Assembly (NCBI GenBank): GCA_947179155.2
Contig: OX359270.1
Coordinates: 6,088,077 to 6,152,076, forward strand
DNA from: Hedera helix
Taxonomy: Eukaryota; Streptophyta; Magnoliopsida; Apiales; Araliaceae
DNA length: 64,000 nt
Reading direction: 5' to 3'
Positions 25,150 through 37,224 of the stretch are shown here, piece after piece; position 1 is the first letter of the stretch; each line of letters starts with the position of its first letter. Position numbers and translations under genes: made by a program. Below the pieces are notes generated by a model that was not told the DNA's origin, did no database searches, and saw nothing but the letters and a program-made list of their open reading frames with translations.

Positions 25150-25990
25150 ATATTTAGGTATTGAATATTATATTTTTCAAATATAATAGGTATTTAGGAT
25201 TAATATTTAAATGTTGTAAATATTAATCTAGTTAGTTAATATTATATTTTTCAAATATAATAAGTATTTAAGATTAATATTTAAATGTTCTAAATATTAA
25301 TCTAGTTAGTTTAATATGATATTTTTTAAAATATTATATGTATTTAAGATTAATATTTAAATGTTGTAAATATTAATCTAGTTAGTTAATATTATATTTT
25401 TCAAATATTATAAGTATTTAGGATTAATATTTAAATGTTATAAATATTAATCTAGTTAGTTTAATATTATATTTTTTTAAAATATAATAAGTATTTAGGA
25501 TTAATATTTAAATGTTGTAAATATTAATCTAGTTAATATTATATCTTCTGAATTTATGATTAAACTAATTATTATTTAATTAATATTAAATAATAAACAA
25601 GGATGATAAATTAATTAATTATTATTTAATTACTATTAAATAATAATTAAAGACAACTAAGATTGATTATTTAATTATTTATTATTTGATTAACTTTAAA
25701 TAATAAATAAATTTAGTTAGTTATTATTTATTATTAAATAATAACTAATGATATTTGAGTATTTACTATATAATTTTATTATTTATTATTTAATTAACTT
25801 TAAATAATAAATGAATCTAGTTAATTAGTTATTATTTATTATTAAATAATAACTAAAGATATTTGATTATTTTTAATATAATATAATTATTTATTATTTG
25901 ATTAATTTTAAATAATAAATAAATCTGTAAGTTATTAGTTATTATTTAATAATAACTAAAGGTAGTTAATTACTTACTATTTAATTAATG
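25150..25990 (+). repeat. Tandem array and AT hairpin series in the LARD LTR
   Basis: About five units of roughly 75 bp, each with TTAATATTTAAATGTTGTAA and TATTAATCTAGTTAGT, occupy 25150-25545. Then about 450 bp follow in which ATTATTTAATTAA and TTTAAATAATAAAT repeat and can fold on themselves. The other LTR has the same at about 32082-32922. Confidence 0.8.
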
Positions 25991-27058
25991 ATAAATAGTA
26001 ATTAAATGAAATTAGATTTAATGGAATAAAGAAAGTGTCTTTTAACTCTTTTGTTTAAACAATTATAATAAATTGTTTAATAGTTTAATAAGTGTGCAAT
26101 ACTTAAAGAAAAATATTTTCTAACTTATTAAATTATTAACCTAATATGATTGAGGGTCTATAAGGTTAATAATATTGTTTTGACTGATGTATATCATGTG
26201 TTAGTACTTCTGTGGTAGATAAGTTCCTTAGTAAGCATATAGTTGTGCAAATACGCCGTATTAATTATTAGACCAACTTTATTGATGTTAGGTCTTTCAA
26301 AGCCAGTTAGTTAAAGCTAGACATTAATTGTAGCTGAGCAAACAGGCAAGTTTCCTAAACCCTACTCAATTTATATTCGAGCAGGATATATTATTTTATT
26401 GTTCAAGTTCCTAACTCAAACTCAAGTTATTATGTTTCAAGCATGCTATGGTTTAATTCTGTATAATTATTCCACATCTTTAAATTGTTGATTCGCACAT
26501 AGTGCATGTTGCATGTGTTCATCAGGTATGAAAGGCTGATCACCTTCATTACCATAAGGTTCAGTTAAATTGTTCATGGTCATTATTGACACTCAACATT
26601 TATTTATTCAGTCATTCAATTAGTGAAATTATGACTCGTACTCTTTCACAATTATTATATTGTTGAAAATTCAAAAGCTTATTCTTTCTTTCAATCATGA
26701 TATATCGTTATCATATTTAAACTTGCTGAGCAAAGTCGTTGCTCACTCTTGCTATATCATGATAACAAATTTCAGAATAATACGAATGTCCAAGGAGAGA
26801 CGGAGACAGAAGCAACAGACAAGATTATAGTGTTATGCATTATAACTAAATTGTTATATGATGTAAGTATTTATGTAAACCTTTTTATGAATCTAAAGGT
26901 ATATATGTAAGTTAAGGTTAGAAACCTTGGGAAATGTTGTAGAATAAACAATTTATGTTTATATATTCCGCATTAGTTATAGAACGTGTATGAAGATGAT
27001 GTATAGTGATGAACCAGGTCCAGGGTTAAAGGAACCCGGATTTGGGGTCGTCACAGGT

Positions 27059-27070
27059 TGGTATCAGAGC
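27059..27070 (+). other. LARD primer-binding site (tRNA-iMet)
   Basis: TGGTATCAGAGC, complementary to the 3' end of plant initiator Met tRNA, lies three bases after the 5' LTR. Confidence 0.95.
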
Positions 27071-29338
27071 TGATAGGTTATAGTTCTTAGGTAGTAGTAC
27101 CTTAGGCTATAATCATGGAAAGGTAATGAAGACAGTGAAAGGATAAACTCAGATAGAGTTTAGAAATGAACATATATAGTTCATAAAGTAGGAAATAAAT
27201 CTATATAGATACATAGATATATGTAAAGATTCAAAGAAGGATCTTCAAAGAATGTAATCCAAATAAATGGAATAAGAATCAGGGAACACTTGATTCAAGA
27301 ATTTAAAAAGAGAAGGATCGTACAGTAAAATGATCAGAGATGAATGATAAGATGATAGAATTAAACGATCCTAGAATAAAGGAGAAATAGTACAGTGAAA
27401 TCAATTTTGATATAAGATCCCGATGATCATAGTAAAATCATGGAATGACAAATGGTCTATTAAATGATTAAAGAAGTGGTTTTGATAGCATGGTGCTATA
27501 ACAATGAAGATACTGAAATAGTAACAAGTGGATTCTTGAAGTGTTGAGTGTGATAAGGTATGAATTGACAAAATTCATATCAAGTTAAGAGAAGTTAGAG
27601 GTTTGTAGGTTTTTAATTGAGGACTCATATTAGTGGCTGAGTTGTACAATTCCTTGTATGGGCGGGGAATTAGTGCTTGATTTTAGAACCGCTTAGCTTT
27701 CTATATTGATACAGTGGTTGAGTTGAACAGTCCTTTGTATGGGCAGGGGATTTGTTCTTGGTTTAGCGACCGCTTAACTTCCTATATTGATTAGTGGCTG
27801 AGTTGACCAATTTCTTGTATGGGCAGGAGATTGTGTTTGGTTTGACGACCACTTGGCTTCCTATAATGATAATCAACTGAAACCTGGTGTCGCGCTATTC
27901 ACTATATGTATGTTGAGAAGGTGATTCTTTTCTCATGTATATAACGGATAGGTAGAGAATGTTAAGATAAGTTCGTGTTCTGAGAACTGACACGCATAGT
28001 AAGTTCGTGACTCATAGTCATGTGGTGGAGCCCCTCAGCGAATGGGCGACTTTGGCCTGACTAGGACAAGTTCCTCAAACCATATGATTGTGGTAAGTTG
28101 CTGAGCCCAAATACGTGGTAAGTTTGATGAACAGTAGGTATGGATAGAGTTAAGTAGTCAGGTTAAGGCTATAATGGATATAGTTATTAAGCTGGAAAAG
28201 AATGTAGAGGAAAAATTTGAGGTGTTTTGAGGTTTTAGGATATTCCAAATCTTCTAGCTATGCTAGACTTTGAAATTCTTAAAAATCGTGCCAAAGTCGC
28301 ACTTTTGTGCTTTTGAAAAGACAAATGTATTTTTGAAATCATTAATGCATTTAGTGCAGAGATGATAACCGATGGAGTCATCAATGCAGAGTAACCTAGT
28401 GTTGGATGTATTTTTAAGCCCACTATGGTATGATGTAATATGACAAAGTCAAAATGATTTTTAGTATTTTGAAACGTTTAAAGAAGAGTCTATGCTAATT
28501 GTTTCGGCAAGACAAATTGATTTGAAAATATCAAAATGTATTTATAAAATCATCACACGCCATTAAAGCCATGGTGCAGAGATGAAAAAGACGGAATCCT
28601 CAACGCACTGTTGCAACGGTGCGGTATCATGAAGTCCTATAAATGAATTTTAGTACTTTAACTAATCTGAAATGATTTTTGAGTCGTAATATACGAACAG
28701 TTCAATGATGTGAGTCTATGTCATTTATTTTGACTGGACACTTTTTGGTCAGAAATGACTCGAGTTTTATTTTCCAATCCAACTTATGCTGGAGCGGAAT
28801 TTTGTAGTAAGTCTGAGGTGAACAACCCCATAATGGGGGATATGTCAGAGCCATGAATAAAGAACCCGCGAGGGGGCGCCCAACAGTGGTGGCATGCTGA
28901 TATGGGTTGGTAAATCCAAAGAGTTCGACCCCGTGAGGAGTCGTTGTGCACAACGCAGAAGTACGATAGGCTGATCACCTAGCGTACACCTATGGAATGT
29001 TTTCAGTCTTTGTGATTGATAAACACTCTATTTATAAGTATTTACAGAGATAAATACTATTTATTCGGAATTCAGTTAATTCCATGTTCACAGTCTTGAT
29101 GACCCCTCAGCATATTATGAAAGTTTTAATGAATATTTTGATTTTCAAATTATCCTTCTGTAAGATATTGATTTTCAATTTATTCTTCTGCAAGATATTC
29201 CATTGTTCTGGAATTATGAGTTTAGAAGTATGAACTTCCTAGAAAAGGGTGGTCATAGACTTTGATGAGTAAAGAGTTATACTCAGAGATGAAAATTGGT
29301 AGAAATGTGTATGAGATAATTTCGGGGACGAAATTTTT
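27071..29338 (+). other. LARD non-coding interior
   Basis: About 2.3 kb with no frame resembling gag, protease, RT or integrase on either strand. It contains an 80-bp triple repeat (27631-27870). Two diverged blocks (about 28290-28490 and 28500-28690) share TGCAGAGATGA. A GC-richer stretch lies at 28770-28990. This is where packaging or dimerisation signals would be expected, but none can be proven from sequence. Confidence 0.7.
27631..27870 (+). repeat. Three tandem repeats of about 80 bp in the LARD interior
   Basis: Units start at 27631, 27712 and 27792, each with GTGGYTGAGTTG, CTTGTATGGGC or a close variant, and CCTATATTGAT. They are diverged by tens of percent. Confidence 0.85.
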
Positions 29339-29353
29339 AGAAGAAGGGGTGAA
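29339..29353 (+). other. LARD polypurine tract
   Basis: AGAAGAAGGGGTGAA directly abuts the 3' LTR and follows TTCGGGGACGAAATTT. This is the expected plus-strand priming site. Confidence 0.85.
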
Positions 29354-32300
29354 TGTAATATCCCGGATATTTAAATAAATTAGAAATAAAATATTTAATA
29401 TTTAATGAAGGTTGGAGTTTGATAAACTAGTAGTGATAGATAAATAGTGGTCCAAATTAAATTTAACGGACTAACTTAGATATGGTGATATCAAAATTTT
29501 TGATAAGTTAGCAAATAATGTGATAATTCAATAAACTTGACTAACAACAAGTCTAATTAAATTAAGAGAATTAATTAGTGGAGTTATGTAATTATGCGAC
29601 GTGGTTGCGTGTAAATTAAATATGTATTTATATGAATATATATATGCGTGCACATTTAGTAACATAATTTAATGGTTAATTAAATTGTGATAAATAGATA
29701 GATTAATATTAAATTAATCCGAATTGAATTAAAAGGTTTATTGTAGAATTAATTTATTCATTAATCAACAATTATGTAAATTGTTGATAAATTATTTGTG
29801 AGGAATAATTATGTAAATTATATAATTATAAATTATATAAAATAGTTAAATTAATTAAGGGAGAATAGTAATTGTATATATGTACAATATTTAATTTCAT
29901 ATATTTGTATATATATATAAAGGGATTAAATTAATTGAGTAATTTTAAATAGTAATTGAATATATTAAATGAATATATTCTATAATTAAATAAATCATGG
30001 TAAATGATTTATGAGAGTGAGAAATTTAATTATACAATTATTTGTGTAATATTAATTAAATAATTAAATAAATTATTTAAATAAGAAATTGAGTAAATGT
30101 ATTATTATTTCAATGTATTTTCGGGTAAATGGAATTATTTCCATAATTGATGAGAAATGAATTATTTAATGTAAATGTATTAAATAATTTAATTTATGGC
30201 CTAAATAATATATATTAAATTATATATTGTATTTATTTTAATTTCATAATTTATTGTGAAATTGTTTTGAGGTAAAGTAATGTGTATAAATAATATATAT
30301 AGATTATATATATTATTATTAGCAAACACACTCTAAAGTTTTAATATCAAAATAATTGACAAGTTGTCATTAATTAAATATTCAATTAAATTGAATATAA
30401 TGAGTGAATTAAATTTTTATAAATTAATTAATATGATAATTAATTAATGTAAATAATATAAAATATTATTAATAATATTATTAGTCCATTTAGTAATTTA
30501 ATATTAATGGGTTAGAGTATTTAATTAATTAATCAATTCAATTATTATTTAATTATGGATTGGATAATTAATGTGTAACACAATTAATAATTAATCACTT
30601 GGGATATAATTAAATAGCCCAATGATAAATTAAATGGACTTGACAATTTAGTAGCCCAAACAAGTTAATTAGAGCCCAATTGGTATTTTAAATTAAAGCC
30701 CAATGATTGGCCCACTTGAAAAATACTTAATTAAACTATTATTTATTAAAAAGTGGCATGTGACTAACATTTTGGGACAAATATTTGTGCATTGCCGGCA
30801 AGGAGAGGAGAGAGAGGATGAAATTGATTGTTAATTGATTTTTATTTTTCTTTTAATTAATTAAAAGGATTGCTTGTTTTATTTTCAAAGGACATGAGCA
30901 CCATTCTTCTTTTCACCCACTTTGTCCTTAGCTAAAATTCTTGCACAAGTCTCCAACCACTCTCATGATGGTAAATTTTAATAGATATAGAATTTATATC
31001 TATCCAAATTGTAAGTATACTTACAATTTAGGAGTTTTGTTATTCATTTTCTATCTTTCATCTTCTAAGTCTTGAGAGCAAAATATTGAGAGGATAAATA
31101 TTTGAGAGAGATTTTGGGTGGAGCTTCAAGGAAGAAGAAGAAAGCATAAGTTAGTTCATGACATTCACAACCCATTTTGGAAGAAAAATGAAGATAGCCA
31201 TTAAAATGAGGTAATGATTATTTTAAATGTAGTTTGTTTTTAAATTAAATAAATTATCATGTTAGTATAAACATGTTAATATAGTTAATAATGTGTAGTG
31301 GTAATATTTATGCCATGCTTGAGTTTAATATGCTTGGTTTGTATTTTGGTATATTTTATATGCAAAAATATGTATTTAATAGTGTGTAAATAAGTTTTGG
31401 AATTTATGTCCAAAAATATTTTTATAAAACTTAGATTTAATGTTATAATATTATAGAACATTAAATCATGAGAAAAACAAAGTTTGAATCACTCAAAATG
31501 GAGTTATACACAAAAAGTTATGATTTGTGGTAGTTTATGTGATGTAAAAATTTTTATAAAAATTTTTACTATTAAATCATGAAAAATTAAAATTTTCATG
31601 TTATAAATTGATATTAAGTTATTGGTAATTTTTTTGGATTTTTAAAGCTTACTTGAATGTATAATTTTTATTAAAGTGGTGTATTAAAATCACTATTCAC
31701 AATCTGCTAAGGGGAAGGAAAAAGGGGGTGCCGCGCAATGCGCGCGACCCTGTTCACTGTCGAACGCCGAACTAAAAACGGCGTCGTTTTATCAAGGAAA
31801 AAATTTCATCCGCGCGTTATGCGCGGAAGACAGTTACGGTGAAATTAAAACGGCACCATTTTGGTGCCTTAGTCTTTGTCGGCGCGCGCAATGCGCGGTA
31901 ACAGATTTTTGCTGAAATTACGATATTGCCCCTCCGTCCGATTTTCTGATTAATTACGAAATTGCCATCGATCCGGTTTTTCAACTAATTTACGAAAATG
32001 CCATTCTGGATAATTTAAATTAATTTAAATGTTTAAAAATTAATTTAAAATTTTAACAAAAATATTAATAATACAAAAATGATATTTAGGTATTGAATAT
32101 TATATTTTTCAAATATAATAGGTATTTAGGATTAATATTTAAATGTTGTAAATATTAATCTAGTTAGTTAATATTATATTTTTCAAATATAATAAGTATT
32201 TAAGATTAATATTTAAATGTTCTAAATATTAATCTAGTTAGTTTAATATGATATTTTTTAAAATATTATATGTATTTAAGATTAATATTTAAATGTTGTA

Positions 32301-33987
32301 AATATTAATCTAGTTAGTTAATATTATATTTTTCAAATATTATAAGTATTTAGGATTAATATTTAAATGTTATAAATATTAATCTAGTTAGTTTAATATT
32401 ATATTTTTTTAAAATATAATAAGTATTTAGGATTAATATTTAAATGTTGTAAATATTAATCTAGTTAATATTATATCTTCTGAATTTATGATTAAACTAA
32501 TTATTATTTAATTAATATTAAATAATAAACAAGGATGATAAATTAATTAATTATTATTTAATTACTATTAAATAATAATTAAAGACAACTAAGATTGATT
32601 ATTTAATTATTTATTATTTGATTAACTTTAAATAATAAATAAATTTAGTTAGTTATTATTTATTATTAAATAATAACTAATGATATTTGAGTATTTACTA
32701 TATAATTTTATTATTTATTATTTAATTAACTTTAAATAATAAATGAATCTAGTTAATTAGTTATTATTTATTATTAAATAATAACTAAAGATATTTGATT
32801 ATTTTTAATATAATATAATTATTTATTATTTGATTAATTTTAAATAATAAATAAATCTGTAAGTTATTAGTTATTATTAAATAATAACTAAAGGTAGTTA
32901 ATTACTTACTATTTAATTAATGATAAATAGTAATTAAATGAAATTAGATTTAATGGAATAAAGAAAGTGTCTTTTAACTCTTTTGTTTAAACAATTATAA
33001 TAAATTGTTTAATAGTTTAATAAGTGTGCAATACTTAAAGAAAAATATTTTCTAACTTATTAAATTATTAACCTAATATGATTGAGGGTCTATAAGGTTA
33101 ATAATATTGTTTTGACTGATGTATATCATGTGTTAGTACTTCTGTGGTAGATAAGTTCCTTAGTAAGCATATAGTTGTGCAAATACGCCGTATTAATTAT
33201 TAGACCAACTTTATTGATGTTAGGTCTTTCAAAGCCAGTTAGTTAAAGCTAGACATTAATTGTAGCTGAGCAAACAGGCAAGTTTCCTAAACCCTACTCA
33301 ATTTATATTCGAGCAGGATATATTATTTTATTGTTCAAGTTCCTAACTCAAACTCAAGTTATTATGTTTCAAGCATGCTATGGTTTAATTCTGTATAATT
33401 ATTCCACATCTTTAAATTGTTGATTCGCACATAGTGCATGTTGCATGTGTTCATCAGGTATGAAAGGCTGATCACCTTCATTACCATAAGGTTCAGTTAA
33501 ATTGTTCATGGTCATTATTGACACTCAACATTTATTTATTCAGTCATTCAATTAGTGAAATTATGACTCGTACTCTTTCACAATTATTATATTGTTGAAA
33601 ATTCAAAAGCTTATTCTTTCTTTCAATCATGATATATCGTTATCATATTTAAACTTGCTGAGCAAAGTCGTTGCTCACTCTTGCTATATCATGATGACAA
33701 ATTTCAGAATAATACGAATGTCCAAGGAGAGACGGAGACAGAAGCAACAGACAAGATTATAGTGTTATGCATTATAACTAAATTGTTATATGATGTAAGT
33801 ATTTATGTAAACCTTTTTATGAATCTAAAGGTATATATGTAAGTTAAGGTTAGAAACCTTGGGAAATGTTGTAGAATAAACAATTTATGTTTATATATTC
33901 CGCATTAGTTATAGAACGTGTATGAAGATGATGTATAGTGATGAACCAGGTCCAGGGTTAAAGGAACCCGGATTTGGGGTCGTCACA
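29354..33987 (+). repeat. LARD 3' LTR
   Basis: Same length as the 5' LTR. The two differences I noticed are T to A near 32878 (counterpart 25946) and A to G near 33695 (counterpart 26763). This near identity points to a very recent insertion. Confidence 0.95.
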
Positions 33988-33992
33988 GTAGA

Positions 33993-34790
33993 GAACACCA
34001 AAGAATAGAAGAGAGAATTTTTCTAATAAAAGTTGTATATTATATTGTGTCTTAAGCCCTCTATTTATAGGTTACAAAATCCTCCTAACCCTAATAGGAT
34101 TTACTCTTTTCAAACTTTAATAGGATTTAAAATACAAAATAAATAAATATAAAAACTATTATTTATTTTCCTATTCCAAATTGTTTTTGGATTTTATTAA
34201 TTTGCTGCATATTGGAAACCAAGGAAAGACAAGCTGCTACGCGTGAGAGAGAAAAAGAAACAAAAAAAATTGCCAATCACGCCATGTTGACGCAGGAGAG
34301 AGAAACAAGCAGCCAGCTGTCACACGAAAGCTGCCCTTTAGCCACATCCGCGCATTGCACGGTTTATTTTTTTGATTCTGTCTATGCCCGCCCATTGCGC
34401 GAGTGTTGTTTTACCGGTCAATTGCCAAAAACGGCGTCGTCCCTCTTTGTGCGGCTGATTCCTACGCGTGCGCATTGCGCGAACCTACATTCCAGATTAT
34501 TACGGAATTGCCACCGAAGTCCTTTAATTACCATTATGCCATCAGCCTTTTGCCTAAATTACAAAATTACCATCAGCTTCAATTATTTACGATTTTGCCA
34601 TCCAAGCTTTAATTAATTCCTACAAAATAAAATAAAAAGATTAAAAATAATATAAAATTCCTAAAAATATATAAAAATAATAAAAATGCATAAAATTAAA
34701 TAAATTATCTAAAAACACTAAAAATACTTAAAAACTCACAAATAATTAAGTATAAAATACCTAATAAATTTATATAAAATCGACTTATCA
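33993..34790 (-). repeat. Athila-like left LTR, second part
   Basis: Continues the LTR after the insertion and ends CGACTTATCA. It matches 39541-40334 of the right LTR. It carries three CpG-rich near-palindromes around CGCGCATTGCACGG (34349), CCCATTGCGCGAG and GCGCATTGCGCGAAC, and ACGGCGTCGT words. The 134-codon open stretch at 34212-34616 is a chance frame in the LTR. Confidence 0.88.
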
Positions 34791-34806
34791 AATACCCCCA
34801 CACTTA
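34791..34806 (-). other. Athila-like polypurine tract
   Basis: On the - strand, TAAGTGTGGGGGTATT directly precedes the 3' LTR start TGATAAGTCG. Confidence 0.75.
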
Positions 34807-36100
34807 ACTTTTTGTTTGTCCTCAAGCAAAATAAGAACAAAAATTAAAAATAATAACCAAACAACTTACTCGAGCAAGAAATCAATATAAAATTTAACAT
34901 CAGCCTTAAAGATTTTTTAAATGATAGCTCAAATTTTTTTTTTTAAATTATGCAAAATTCAGAATTTCAACATATTTATCAATTTTACTTTAATCAAGAA
35001 CTTTCGTGTGTGTGTGAATCCAAATGTATCAAATTAACTAATCAAAACTCAGATAAGCTTCGGTCATTAATTACCTTATAAAAGATATACAACAAAACTC
35101 AATATATTTCTTTTTCTAATTACTCTTTGCTAATATAGGCAAATATAATTAGAAGATCAAAAAGTTTCAAACAATTAGGCACACTAGGATTATTAGTATC
35201 AATTTTTTGATTATTTTTCCAATTTTTTTCTTTTAATAGGTGCATTTTTATGCTCCATCCTAGTTTTCTTTCTCTTTTTTTTTCTTTCTTTTTCAGTGAG
35301 TGCATTTTATGCTACATCTCACTTTTTCATGTGTTTATGAGTGAGTGCGTTTTACGCTCCATATCAACCCACCACATAAATTTTTTAATTTAACAATCCT
35401 ATAAAAATTACCTAAATTATTTTCTCCAAATTATATTTTTCCTTATATTTCACTTTAAATAATGATCAAATAAGATATAGAGCTCAAAAATATCTTCCAC
35501 AAGCATTTAACCATTTAAACTTTCTCTCAATTAAAACTAGCTCAAACAAATGGATATAAGTCCATAAAAATTTAAAGGTCTCAAGCAAAGTAAATATCAA
35601 CAATAAGTCAAAATTCAGACTAAGCAAAAATGTATTCCTTTTTCAAAAGTTATTAAATAAAAATTAAGATTTTATCATTGGCTAAAATTTAATATTCAAT
35701 TAACTCATTGCTCAAGTAACACATCCTAAAAATAAAATAAAAAACTACCCCATTTTCGTAGGAAATACGGTTACAATTAGCATGTGCAACAAGCATTTAA
35801 ACTCCAAAGTTACCCCTAAGTGGACAAGTTGTGTCTTGGGAGTGTTTGCAATGAATTTACCCACAAAATTCAAATTTTCAAAATTTCTAAATTTTTTCAA
35901 AATATGACCTAAAAATAACAAAAATCCTAAATCCCTTCCCCTACACTTAAAATTTACATTGTCCCCAATGTAAAGTAAAATGCAAAGTAAAATGCATAAA
36001 TAACTAAAATAAAAACTAAAATAAAACGAAAGAAAATTATACTTCTCTTGGGTTGCCTCCCAAGCAGCGCCTTTGTTTATTGTCATTGGCTTAACAGCAT
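34807..36100 (-). other. Athila-like 3' non-coding interior
   Basis: AT-rich leader to the 3' LTR. On the - strand it starts near the GCTTGGGAGGCAACCCAAG motif (36048-36066), often seen just after the coding part of Tat/Athila elements. No protein-coding signal was found. Stop-free stretches at 35120-35305 and 35745-36122 are not recognisable. Confidence 0.55.
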
Positions 36101-36118
36101 GCCTAAACACTACGTCAC

Positions 36119-36391
36119 TCATTCCTCTTGAATTTGGACAATCTCATCCATCTTTACTCCTTTTATCATGGACTTGTTCAAACTCCCTTGCAGTGGATGT
36201 GAATGTTTTACTCTCTCTTCAATGAACTGACATTTGCAATGATTAGGGAGAAGCTTCAAATCTGGAATATGATCCTGCAAAGCAGAAGGTAAAGACTTCT
36301 CGTGAGGAATTGGTAAGTCAAAATATGGATCCTTACCTGCTTTTGGAGAATCATTTACAGTCGCACCAGTTTTCTTGAAATTAGCATTCAA
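36119..36391 (-). pseudogene. Residual Athila-like frame after protease
   Basis: A 90-codon frame just downstream of the protease. It may correspond to the linker before reverse transcriptase (DLPIPHEKSLPSALQDHIPD). No RT motif follows. The large pol deletion therefore lies at about this point, before 36060. Confidence 0.4.
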
Positions 36392-36439
36392 GACTAACTC
36401 TTCATTCTCTTTCCCAAGATTTGGACTAAATGTCGTTTT

Positions 36440-37075
36440 TTATTCACCCTTTTCATCAGTTTTAGAAACTTTTTTCACTAAAGAATCAATCACATCAACA
36501 GAGTAAACAGGATTATGACATTGCATGGCATCAAAAATATTAAACTTAACAATTTTTCCATCAAATTCCATTGTCAGTGTACCACTATGAACATCAATCT
36601 TAATTTTTGATGTCTTTAAGAAAGGTCTTCCTAACAAAATAGGAGTATTTTGATCACCATTCTCCATATCAAGCACATAAAAATCAGCAGGAAAAATCAA
36701 ATTATCTACTTGCACAAGAACATCCTCTACTATACCCTTAGAATAAGTGTGAGATCTATCAGCCAACTGAATCACAGTACCAGTTCTATTCAAATGTTCA
36801 AGTTTCAAAGAAGCATATATAGAATATGGCATTCCATTAATAGATGCTCCTAAGTCTAACATGGCTTGTTCAAATCTAGTATCACTTATCTTACAATGGA
36901 TAGTAAATATTCTTGGATCTTGACATTTAGTAGGTAATTTTCTTTGAATTATTGCAGATATATTCTTTCCTACTTGTACGTTTTCATATCTTTTAAGTGC
37001 TTGCTTTCTCTTGTGTGTACACAATTCTTTCAGAAATCTAGCAAAATGAGGTACTTGTTTAATAGCATCTAACAA
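36440..37075 (-). pseudogene. Athila-like aspartic protease remnant
   Basis: A 211-codon frame with a retroviral-type protease: an active-site-like LDLGASINGMPYSIY near residues 76-90 (D-L-G-A-S in place of D-S/T-G), then ILLGRPFLKTSK near residue 145. Athila and Tat proteases often have this D-x-G-A-S form. Normally it would be part of a gag-pol polyprotein; here stops and frameshifts separate it from gag, and nothing of RT follows. Not expected to be functional. Confidence 0.75.
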
Positions 37076-37224
37076 TGAAATTTTTACCTCGCATTAATGA
37101 AAAGTTTCATATAAATATGAATCTTTTTCATATTTTCTTTTTTCTGTTAAAGCAAGAGGAAAAGGTGGTACCGGTTTATAATCAGAGAGAGGTGAAAATT
37201 TATGCTTAGGGGTACCATTTTTTC

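Larger units (their letters stand above)
22422..27055 (+). repeat. LARD 5' LTR
   Basis: 4,634 bp, bounded by TG and CA. Very AT-rich. Exceptions are a GC-rich palindromic island at about 24795-24966, a tandem array at about 25150-25545 and a series of AT hairpins to about 25990. No convincing coding frame. Confidence 0.95.
22422..33987 (+). mobile_element. LARD-type non-autonomous LTR retrotransposon with 4.6-kb LTRs
   Basis: An 11,566-bp element: LTR 22422-27055, interior 27056-29353, LTR 29354-33987. Both LTRs are 4,634 bp and run TGTAATATCCC to GTCGTCACA. Reading one against the other I found only two substitutions. A perfect 5-bp duplication GTAGA flanks it (22417-22421 and 33988-33992). 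The unbroken site GTTGTAGAGAACACC survives in the related right Athila LTR near 39532. No open frame resembles gag or pol. The iMet PBS and the 3' end GGGGACGAAATTT-AAGGGG resemble Ty3/Gypsy chromoviruses of the Tekay/Del kind, the likely source of its machinery. Confidence 0.93.

Noticed and set aside
28702..28978. Antisense open frames in the LARD interior
   Set aside because: Short, overlapping in two frames, with no recognisable retroelement or host domain.
22422..33987. The two 4.6-kb identical blocks as a segmental or assembly duplication
   Set aside because: TG/CA ends, PBS, PPT, the 5-bp target duplication and the empty site in the sister LTR show a true LTR retrotransposon.
34212..34616. 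134-codon open stretch, repeated in similar form at 39757-40002
   Set aside because: It lies wholly within the Athila-like LTR and recurs in the other LTR with shifted frames; it is a chance frame, not a gene.
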